DNA from: Oscillospiraceae bacterium
GTDB taxonomy: Bacteria > Bacillota_A > Clostridia > Oscillospirales > Ruminococcaceae
DNA: 11,220 nucleotides
Direction of reading: 5' to 3'
Assembly (NCBI GenBank): GCA_018109965.1
Contig: JAGBFE010000287.1
Location: 1-11,220 of the forward strand
Both the position numbers and the translations under genes were made by a program. Below are positions 5,938-11,220 of the stretch, one piece after another. The notes under the pieces are model-generated. The model was not told the DNA's origin and did no database searches. It saw nothing but the letters and a program-made list of their open reading frames with translations. The first letter of the stretch is position 1, and each line of letters begins with the position of its first letter.

Positions 5938-7450
5938 AATATTTTCTGTCAAAATTGCGGTATTGCACCGCTTCAAGCATATGCATTTCCTCAATCAGTT
6001 TTGACTGCTCAAGGTCGGCAATGGTGCGTGCCACCTTCAAAATTTTGTCATAGCTGCGGGCGGAAAGGCCAAGGCTTTTAAATGCCTTTTCCAGCACCTT
6101 TTGTGCAGCAGGTGTGGTGCGGCACATCTGTTTTATCATTGCGGGAGGTATAGTCGCGTTGGAGGTTATATCGGTGCCATTAAAACGCTCTGCCTGCATC
6201 TGCCTTGCAATCATAACCCGCTGCAAAATTTCTGCCGAGCTTTCGCCTTCGCAAGTTTCATCGGCAAGTTCTTCGTATTTCACACTTGCCACATTTACAT
6301 AAATATCAATCCTGTCCATCAGCGGGCCACTCAGCTTTGATTTGTAGTTTTCAATCTGTCTGGCATTGCAGGTGCAGGGATGAAAATCATCATTCAGATA
6401 TCCACAGGGGCAGGGGTTCATTGCGCCTACAAGCATAATGTTGCTTGGGTAGCTGTGGCTGCCGCTTGCACGGGAAACCACAACCTTGTTGTCTTCAAGT
6501 GGTGCACGCAAAGCTTCAAGGGCATCACGGTGAAATTCGGGCAGCTCATCCAAAAACAGCACACCGTTGTGGGCAAGGGAGATTTCTCCCGGTTTTGCCC
6601 AGGGTCCGCCACCTGTCAGTGCAGCGGTGGAAACCGAATGGTGCGGAGAACGGAAAGGCCTTTGACTTATAAGCCCGCTGTTTTTGTCAAGCAGACCTGC
6701 CATGGAATATATTTTGGTGGTTTCAATTGCTTCATTTAGACTTATAGGCGGCATAATGGACGGCAGACGTTTTGCCAGCATGGATTTACCGCTGCCCGGG
6801 GGACCTGTCAGCACAATATTGTGCAGTCCGCTTGCTGCAATTTCCAAAGCGCGCTTTGCTTCTTCCTGCCCTTTCACATCCTTAAAGTCAAGATATGTCT
6901 GCAAGGCAGTGCTTTTGTGATATGTAAATGGTGAAAGAGTGGTATTGTCCTTTAAAAAATCTATAATTTCAGAAATGTGATTTATACCATAGATTTTTAC
7001 TTCCTCAACAACGCTCGCTTCATTTGCATTTTCCAATGGTAAAAACAGATGGGTTATGCCGTTTTCCTTTGCACAGATAGCCATGGACAAAGCACCGTTT
7101 ATGCCACGTACATATCCGTCAAGGCTTAATTCGCCTGCAAAGGCATATTTATCACTTATTTTAGGTATTGCGTTGGTGCATTCAAGGATGCCAAGCATTA
7201 TCGGCACATCATAAACCGCACCGCTTTTGCGTACATCGGCAGGGGCAAGATTTACCGTTATGCGTGATGATGGATAGGTGTAGTTGCAGTTTTTTATGGC
7301 AGAACGCACTCTTTCACGGGATTCCTTGACCGCATCATCTCCAAGTCCGCCGATATGGAACGAGCCAAGCCCGTTTGAAATGTGGGACTCAACTGTTACA
7401 AGATAACCGTCGATACCGCTTACGCCAAAACTGTTCAGTTTACTGAGCAT
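5936..7450 (-). CDS. comM: YifB/ComM family magnesium-chelatase-like AAA+ ATPase
   Basis: This 504-residue protein has the full YifB/ComM architecture. An N-terminal Lon-protease-like/S5 fold domain (about 1-170; 'GLGDDAVKESRERVRSAI', 'RITVNLAPADVRKSGAVYD') is followed by the Mg-chelatase AAA+ core with Walker A 'GPPGSGKS' (216-223), Walker B 'VLFLDE' (297-302) and 'GAMNPCPCG' (342-350). The C-terminal Mg_chelatase_C lid ends in 'GLSARSYDKILKVARTIADL'. Four cysteines (347, 349, 359, 361) are the zinc-binding-like cluster common in the family. ComM is a hexameric helicase promoting branch migration during natural transformation in Gammaproteobacteria; homologues are widespread in non-competent bacteria, so its role here is uncertain. 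The ATG at 7450 has GGGGTGG on the minus strand (plus 7461-7467) 10 bases upstream. It is monocistronic and divergent from phosphoglucomutase. Confidence 0.94.
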   Translation of the reverse strand: MLSKLNSFGVSGIDGYLVTVESHISNGLGSFHIGGLGDDAVKESRERVRSAIKNCNYTYPSSRITVNLAPADVRKSGAVYDVPIMLGILECTNAIPKISDKYAFAGELSLDGYVRGINGALSMAICAKENGITHLFLPLENANEASVVEEVKIYGINHISEIIDFLKDNTTLSPFTYHKSTALQTYLDFKDVKGQEEAKRALEIAASGLHNIVLTGPPGSGKSMLAKRLPSIMPPISLNEAIETTKIYSMAGLLDKNSGLISQRPFRSPHHSVSTAALTGGGPWAKPGEISLAHNGVLFLDELPEFHRDALEALRAPLEDNKVVVSRASGSHSYPSNIMLVGAMNPCPCGYLNDDFHPCTCNARQIENYKSKLSGPLMDRIDIYVNVASVKYEELADETCEGESSAEILQRVMIARQMQAERFNGTDITSNATIPPAMIKQMCRTTPAAQKVLEKAFKSLGLSARSYDKILKVARTIADLEQSKLIEEMHMLEAVQYRNFDRKY

Positions 7451-7483
7451 AGTTTATACACCACCCCGATAGTTTATACACCA
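7449..7483. repeat. Tandem 15-base direct repeat at the comM start
   Basis: ATAGTTTATACACCA occurs at 7449-7463 and again at 7469-7483, separated by CCCCG, for a 20-base period. The proximal copy touches the comM start codon and overlaps its ribosome binding site. The distal copy contains the predicted -10 box. It could be a pair of same-orientation binding sites two helical turns apart, or a recent local duplication. Confidence 0.85.
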
Positions 7484-7500
7484 TAATGATACAATATCAA
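7473..7500 (-). promoter_or_regulatory. Promoter of comM
   Basis: On the minus strand TTGATA (plus 7495-7500) and TATAAA (plus 7473-7478) are 16 bases apart, each one mismatch from consensus. Transcription would start around plus 7466, leaving a leader of only about 16 bases whose 5' end carries the GGGGTGG ribosome binding site. The -10 box lies inside the distal repeat copy. Confidence 0.5.
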
Positions 7501-7523
7501 GCAGTTTTATGCAACAAACTTAA

Positions 7524-7552
7524 TTGACAACAGGTAGATTAAAAGGTACAAT
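7524..7552 (+). promoter_or_regulatory. Promoter of the phosphoglucomutase gene
   Basis: A perfect -35 TTGACA (7524-7529) and a -10 TACAAT (7547-7552) are exactly 17 bases apart. The start near 7559 gives a leader of about 52 bases with no obvious structure. This is a strong constitutive-looking sigma-A promoter. Confidence 0.75.
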
Positions 7553-7610
7553 TAAAATGATAAAATATGTAATGTATTATTGCTGAATAAAATATATAAA
7601 GGAGAAAATT

Positions 7611-9317
7611 ATGTACAAGTACGAATACGAAAGATGGCTTCATTCCGTAAAAGATGAAGAGCTTCTTAAAGAACTTGAAAGCATCCACGGCAACGACGAA
7701 CAGATTAAAGACAGATTTTTGCTCAGCCTTGAATTCGGTACAGCAGGTCTGCGCGGCGTTCTTGGTGCAGGCACAAACCGTATGAACATTTTTACAGTTG
7801 CAAAAGCAACACAGGGCCTTGCAGAATTCCTCAAATCCCAGGGAAAAGAAGCTTCTGTTGCTGTTTCCTACGACTCCCGTATAAAGAGTGATGTTTTTGC
7901 AAAAATCACAGCAAATGTGCTTGCAGCAAACGGCATCAAGGTATACATATATGATGCTCTCAAACCTGTACCAATGCTCTCCTTTGCAACAAGACGACTT
8001 GGCTGCGATGCAGGCGTAATGGTCACAGCAAGCCACAACCCTGCAAAATACAACGGCTACAAAGTTTATGGTCCTGACGGATGTCAGATGACAAGCGGCA
8101 GTGCAGACAAAGTGCTTGCAGAAATCAACAAGCTTGATATCTTCAAAGATATCAGATACACAGATTTTGATGCTGCAGTGGCAGAAGGCAAAATTGAATA
8201 TATTTCCAAGGAAATTGAAGAAGAATACTACAATTACGTTCTTGGCTGCATGCTGCGCAAAGATATCTTCACAAAAGAAGACCTTAAAATTGTTTATTCC
8301 CCACTCAACGGCAGTGGCAATGTGCCTGTAAGAACAGTTCTCGGTAAAGCAGGCCTGCAGAATATCACAGTGGTTAAAGAACAGGAAATGCCTGACGGAA
8401 ACTTCCCAACCTGCCCATATCCAAACCCTGAAATCCGCGAAGCTATGCAGCTGGGTCTTGACCGTCTCAAAGAACTTGACGGCGACATTCTTATTGCAAC
8501 AGACCCTGACGCTGACCGTGTTGGTATTGCAATCAAAGAAAATGATGACTATGTGCTTATGACAGGCAACCAGGTTGGTATTCTCCTTACTGACTACATC
8601 GCAAAAACAAGAAAAGAACTGGGCTGCATGCCGGAAAATCCTGTAATGGTAAAATCCATTGTTTCTTCCAGTCTTGCAGATGAAGTTGCAAAAAGCCACG
8701 GCGTAGAAATGAAAAACGTTCTCACAGGCTTCAAATACATCGGCGAACAGATTGCCCTCCTTGAAGAAAAAGGTGAAGAAAACCGCTTTATCCTTGGTTT
8801 TGAAGAAAGCTACGGTTATCTTGTTGGCACACGAGTACGTGACAAGGACGCTGTTGTTGCAACACTTATGATTGCAGAAATGGCTGCTTACTACAGAAGC
8901 ATCGGTTCTTCCATCAATGCTGCACTTAACGAAATCTACGCAAAATTCGGTTACTTCCTCAACAAAGTGGAATCCTACGAATTTGAAGGCCTTGCAGGTA
9001 TGGAAACAATGAAAAACATTATGCAGGGACTCCGTGACAATCCTGTGACAGATCTTGGCGGCATGAAAGTTGTTGTTAGAGAAGACTTTAACTCCATTAC
9101 AAAACTCAATGTTGAAACAGGCGAAACAGAAGAAATCCATCTGCCAAAAGCAAACATCCTTATCTACTGGCTGGAAGGCGGCCATCAGGTTATTGTTCGT
9201 CCATCAGGCACAGAACCAAAGGTTAAAGTTTACTATTCAATCAAAGGTAAAGACCTTGCTGAAGCTTCTGCAGTTAAAGCAAAAATTGACGAAGATATCA
9301 AACCACTTCTCAAGTAA
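7611..9317 (+). CDS. Phosphoglucomutase/phosphomannomutase family protein (PgcA-like)
   Basis: This 568-residue alpha-D-phosphohexomutase interconverts glucose-1-phosphate and glucose-6-phosphate (possibly mannose phosphates) in the cytoplasm, linking glycolysis with glycogen and cell-envelope sugar nucleotides. All four functional loops are intact: phosphoserine loop 'TASHNP' (139-144, catalytic S141), metal loop 'DPDADR' (298-303), sugar-specificity loop 'GFEESYG' (396-402) and phosphate-binding loop 'RPSGTEPK' (530-537). 'EFGTAGLRGVLGAGTNRMN' (41-59) is the usual N-terminal signature. The length of about 570 and the 'EES' loop fit the Firmicutes PgcA/long alpha-PGM group rather than GlmM (about 450). 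The ATG has AAAGGAG (7598-7604) 6 bases upstream and its own strong promoter. Codon choice is skewed to a restricted set (GCA, CTT, GAA, AAA), consistent with high expression. Confidence 0.94.
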   Translation: MYKYEYERWLHSVKDEELLKELESIHGNDEQIKDRFLLSLEFGTAGLRGVLGAGTNRMNIFTVAKATQGLAEFLKSQGKEASVAVSYDSRIKSDVFAKITANVLAANGIKVYIYDALKPVPMLSFATRRLGCDAGVMVTASHNPAKYNGYKVYGPDGCQMTSGSADKVLAEINKLDIFKDIRYTDFDAAVAEGKIEYISKEIEEEYYNYVLGCMLRKDIFTKEDLKIVYSPLNGSGNVPVRTVLGKAGLQNITVVKEQEMPDGNFPTCPYPNPEIREAMQLGLDRLKELDGDILIATDPDADRVGIAIKENDDYVLMTGNQVGILLTDYIAKTRKELGCMPENPVMVKSIVSSSLADEVAKSHGVEMKNVLTGFKYIGEQIALLEEKGEENRFILGFEESYGYLVGTRVRDKDAVVATLMIAEMAAYYRSIGSSINAALNEIYAKFGYFLNKVESYEFEGLAGMETMKNIMQGLRDNPVTDLGGMKVVVREDFNSITKLNVETGETEEIHLPKANILIYWLEGGHQVIVRPSGTEPKVKVYYSIKGKDLAEASAVKAKIDEDIKPLLK

Positions 9318-9335
9318 AAAATATATAAAAAACAC

Positions 9336-9364
9336 TTGATTTTTATATTTCGTTGTGTTAAAAT
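9336..9364 (+). promoter_or_regulatory. Promoter of rpmE
   Basis: TTGATT (9336-9341) and TAAAAT (9359-9364) are 17 bases apart, and a TG at 9356-9357 makes an extended -10. The start near 9371 gives a leader of about 56 bases beginning just before the hairpin at 9382-9404. It follows the phosphoglucomutase stop directly, and I see no GC-rich terminator between the genes. Confidence 0.65.
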
Positions 9365-9381
9365 ACTTGAGTGATTATTTA

Positions 9382-9404
9382 GATAAGGGACGGAAACCCT
9401 TATC
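9382..9404 (+). promoter_or_regulatory. Candidate L31 (rpmE) leader hairpin
   Basis: GATAAGGG (9382-9389) pairs perfectly with CCCTTATC (9397-9404) around the 7-base loop ACGGAAA, followed by GACTGAGCGAGGTG with the ribosome binding site. A compact 5' UTR hairpin just before rpmE fits an autoregulatory ribosomal-protein leader; L31 leader motifs have been described in Firmicutes. I cannot confirm a match to the published covariance model from the sequence alone. Confidence 0.5.
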
Positions 9405-9426
9405 GACTGAGCGAGGTGAAATCAAA

Positions 9427-9630
9427 ATGAGAGAAAACATCCATCCAAAATATGAAGAAGCTGTTATCACATGTGCTTGCGGTAACGTAATCAAAACACG
9501 TTCTACAAAAGGCAAAATCAGTGTTGACGTATGTTCCAAATGTCACCCATTCTTTACAGGTAAACAGAAATTGGTTGACGCAGGCGGTCGTGTTGACAGA
9601 TTCAAAAAGAAATTCAACATTCAGGACTAG
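9427..9630 (+). CDS. rpmE: 50S ribosomal protein L31, zinc-binding type
   Basis: This 67-residue protein is bL31, a large-subunit protein at the central protuberance that bridges to the 30S subunit. '[20 protein letters not shown]' and '[20 protein letters not shown]' are diagnostic. The four cysteines C16, C18, C36 and C39 mark the zinc-containing (C+) form rather than the zinc-free paralogue made under zinc starvation. The frame is open back to 9355, but the ATG at 9427 is chosen because GAGGTG (9413-9418) lies 8 bases upstream and the conserved protein begins there; the upstream stretch is occupied by the promoter and hairpin. It ends in a strong terminator. Confidence 0.97.
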   Translation: MRENIHPKYEEAVITCACGNVIKTRSTKGKISVDVCSKCHPFFTGKQKLVDAGGRVDRFKKKFNIQD

Positions 9631-9640
9631 TAAAAAGTTG

Positions 9641-9671
9641 CAGGGCGGTTGGTTATACCGCCCTGTTTTTT
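9641..9671 (+). terminator. Intrinsic terminator after rpmE
   Basis: CAGGGCGGT (9641-9649) pairs perfectly with ACCGCCCTG (9657-9665) around a 7-base loop, followed by six T (9666-9671). It lies 10 bases after the rpmE stop. The next gene starts 36 bases later, with no obvious promoter in that gap, so read-through may supply yigZ. Confidence 0.92.
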
Positions 9672-9707
9672 CATACACAGTTATTTTTTACCGAAAGGAA
9701 AACCGAT

Positions 9708-10325
9708 ATGGCAGATTACAAAACCGTCAAAGGTGAAGCAACCGGTACCATATACGAAAAAAAATCCGAGTTTATCGGATACATAGCTCACGCAAAAACC
9801 GAAGCCGAAGCACAGGAATTCCTTGCAAAAATCCGCAAAAAGCACTACGATGCCCGTCATCATTGTTATGCATACATCATCAAGGACGAGGGTATCATCC
9901 GTCAGTCAGATGACGGCGAACCAAGCAAAACTGCAGGTATGCCAATATTGGAAGTACTGCGCCATTCAGGTCTTGAAGATGCAATTATTGTTGTTACCCG
10001 TTATTTCGGCGGTACACTGCTCGGTACCGGCGGCCTTGTGCGCGCATATACAGAGGGCGCAAAGGCAGCACTCAATGCGGCGGAAATCCTGACATACAAA
10101 ACCTGTGTTGACCTTAATATTACAGTGGACTACTCATTGTATGATAAAATCACAACCCTTTGCCAGAACAAAAACGGCAAAATTATCGATACACAGTTTA
10201 CAGACAATGTAAATATTACCATCAGAATGCTCAACGGTACACAGGATGAGCTGATAAAGGACCTTGTTGTGCTCACAAAAGGCAAGGAACCAACGGTAAG
10301 CGACGAATTATTTGATATTTTTTAA
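9708..10325 (+). CDS. YigZ/IMPACT family protein
   Basis: This 205-residue protein is a full-length YigZ-type (UPF0029) protein. The N-terminal IMPACT domain shows 'DARHHCYAYIIKDEG' (48-62), 'RQSDDGEPSKTAGMPIL' (65-81) and the highly conserved 'RYFGGTLLGTGGLVRAY' (98-114). Residues about 135-200 form the DUF1949 domain, which resembles EF-G domain V. The family is conserved from bacteria to eukaryotes. Eukaryotic IMPACT modulates GCN2 through a separate domain, while the bacterial role is unresolved, though a link to translation or nucleic-acid binding is suspected. The ATG is preceded by AAAGGA (9694-9699). It begins just after the rpmE terminator and is followed 56 bases later by a dGTPase gene on the same strand. 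Confidence 0.92.
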   Translation: MADYKTVKGEATGTIYEKKSEFIGYIAHAKTEAEAQEFLAKIRKKHYDARHHCYAYIIKDEGIIRQSDDGEPSKTAGMPILEVLRHSGLEDAIIVVTRYFGGTLLGTGGLVRAYTEGAKAALNAAEILTYKTCVDLNITVDYSLYDKITTLCQNKNGKIIDTQFTDNVNITIRMLNGTQDELIKDLVVLTKGKEPTVSDELFDIF

Positions 10326-10381
10326 AAAAATAAAGGTTTTTTGTATTTTATTCAGTATAAGATATATAAGGGGGATAAAAT

Positions 10382-11220
10382 ATGGAAACAGTACGTGAAC
10401 GAATACTCAGACAGGAACAACTTATTTTAAGCCCTTATGCCCAGTTGGCAAAGGATACATGGGGCAGGGAATATCCTGAAGAAGAATGTGACCTGCGCAC
10501 CTGCTATCAGAAAGACAGGGACAAAATCATCCACTGCAAAAGCTTCCGCCGTTTAAAACAGAAAACCCAGGTTTTTATATCACCTGAAGGCGACCATTAC
10601 CGTACCCGTCTTACACACACGCTGGAAGTAGGTCAGATTGGACGTACCATCTGCCGTGCACTTGCACTTAATGAGGATCTGTGCGAAGCCATTGCAATGG
10701 GGCACGACCTTGGTCACACACCGTTTGGTCACGCAGGAGAAAGAGCACTTAATGCGCTTAATCCAAACGGATTTTCCCATTCAAAACAGAGCGGACGTGT
10801 TGTGCGGTATCTGGAACGCAATCTCAAAGGGTTAAATCTGTGCCGTGAGGTTATTGACGGCATCGAAAACCATACCCGCAGCGGTAATCCGCATACAAGA
10901 GAGGGCATTGTGCTGCGTTTCGCTGACCGAATTGCATACCTCAATCACGATATCGAAGATGCAATCACAGCAGGTATTCTCACCGAAAATGACCTGCCAA
11001 AGGAATGTACCGATGTGCTTGGTCACAGCAAAAGCGAAAGAATAACAACACTTATCAATTCGCTGGTGGAAAATTCCTGGTCAGAAATACAGATGGCACC
11101 CCATATTCAGACACAGTTCGAAGCTTTGTCCACATTTATGTACGACAATGTTTACACCGATTCCATTGCAAAGGTGGAAGAAAAAAAGGTGGACATGCTG
11201 GTGGAAGAACTTTACAAATA
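10382..11220 (+). CDS. dgt: Deoxyguanosinetriphosphate triphosphohydrolase-like HD protein, 3' end outside the window
   Basis: Translation from the ATG at 10382 is open for 279 codons to the window end. It is a dGTPase-type HD-domain hydrolase, which cleaves dNTPs to deoxynucleoside and triphosphate and so tunes dNTP pools. 'CKSFRRLKQKTQVF' (52-65) is the family signature. The HD metal quartet is visible: H79 ('TRLTHTLEVGQI'), H108-D109 ('GHDLGHTPFGHAGE') and D182 ('RFADRIAYLNHDIEDA'). The ribosome binding site is AAGGGGG (10368-10374), a variant of AAGGAGG, 7 bases upstream. Family members of this type are about 330-350 residues, so roughly 50-70 residues are missing. In many Clostridia this gene lies upstream of dnaG and rpoD, which would be a natural prediction for the sequence beyond the window. 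Confidence 0.93.
   Translation, partial: METVRERILRQEQLILSPYAQLAKDTWGREYPEEECDLRTCYQKDRDKIIHCKSFRRLKQKTQVFISPEGDHYRTRLTHTLEVGQIGRTICRALALNEDLCEAIAMGHDLGHTPFGHAGERALNALNPNGFSHSKQSGRVVRYLERNLKGLNLCREVIDGIENHTRSGNPHTREGIVLRFADRIAYLNHDIEDAITAGILTENDLPKECTDVLGHSKSERITTLINSLVENSWSEIQMAPHIQTQFEALSTFMYDNVYTDSIAKVEEKKVDMLVEELYK

Noticed and set aside
7539..9185. A 548-codon open frame antisense to phosphoglucomutase
   Set aside because: Its translation is dominated by Cys, Phe, His and Val with no recognisable domain. It exists because the restricted codon choice of the sense gene avoids antisense stops. The sense protein has all the catalytic motifs.
9310..9349. An AT-rich hairpin after phosphoglucomutase as a terminator
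   Set aside because: The possible pairings (TCAAGT with ACTTGA, or A-rich with T-rich runs) are short, nearly GC-free and overlap the rpmE promoter, so support is too weak.
9355..9426. An N-terminal extension of L31 by 24 codons
   Set aside because: The extension covers the promoter -10 and the leader hairpin. The conserved protein begins at the ATG at 9427, which has a correctly spaced ribosome binding site.
1..11220. CRISPR arrays, insertion sequences, phage or defence genes, tRNA or rRNA genes
   Set aside because: I saw no regularly spaced repeats, transposase or integrase motifs, or structured RNA genes. Genes are densely packed conserved housekeeping or metabolic genes with uniform style, so there is no sign of an accessory island.

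Overview
The window looks like a chromosomal segment of a low-to-moderate GC Gram-positive anaerobe of class Clostridia, probably a gut-type member of the Oscillospirales (this placement is inference). Pointers are the two-subunit iron-sulfur L-serine dehydratase (sdaAB/sdaAA), a YtvI-like AI-2E permease, a zinc-type ribosomal protein L31, strong AGGAGG-type ribosome binding sites, sigma-A-type promoters and intrinsic terminators with T-tracts. I see no transposase, integrase, phage gene, CRISPR array, tRNA or rRNA. This is mostly ordinary core genome.

Layout. Minus strand at the left end: the first 24 codons of a Na/Pi cotransporter (1-74), preceded on the same strand by an AI-2E/YtvI permease (169-1242). 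A divergent intergenic region (1243-1487) carries a promoter for each direction. Plus strand: sdaAB (1488-2159) and sdaAA (2163-3035), a two-gene operon converting L-serine to pyruvate and ammonia. A 173-base leader region (3036-3208) with a possible 11-codon leader peptide and a perfect 11-bp hairpin then precedes a GNAT acetyltransferase (3209-3823), which ends in a strong terminator. Next is a promoter-driven D-aminoacylase-like amidohydrolase (3932-5674), tightly followed by a 72-residue two-helix membrane protein (5677-5895). Minus strand again: a ComM/YifB AAA+ ATPase (5936-7450), convergent with the small gene and sharing a bidirectional terminator. Plus strand to the end: phosphoglucomutase (7611-9317), rpmE/L31 (9427-9630) with a candidate leader hairpin, a YigZ/IMPACT protein (9708-10325), and a dGTPase-type HD hydrolase (10382 to the window end, truncated by the window).

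How the genes fit together. Most units are short and independently promoted, so the neighbourhood is metabolic and housekeeping rather than one pathway. Serine catabolism and D-amino-acid/acyl-amide hydrolysis are both amino-acid scavenging functions, but nothing in the sequence links them. The most interesting parts are regulatory or poorly characterised: the GNAT leader, repeated GGTGTA elements at the sdaAB and comM promoters, the rpmE leader, and the divergent amidohydrolase coupled to a small membrane protein. I found no convincing new multi-gene system.
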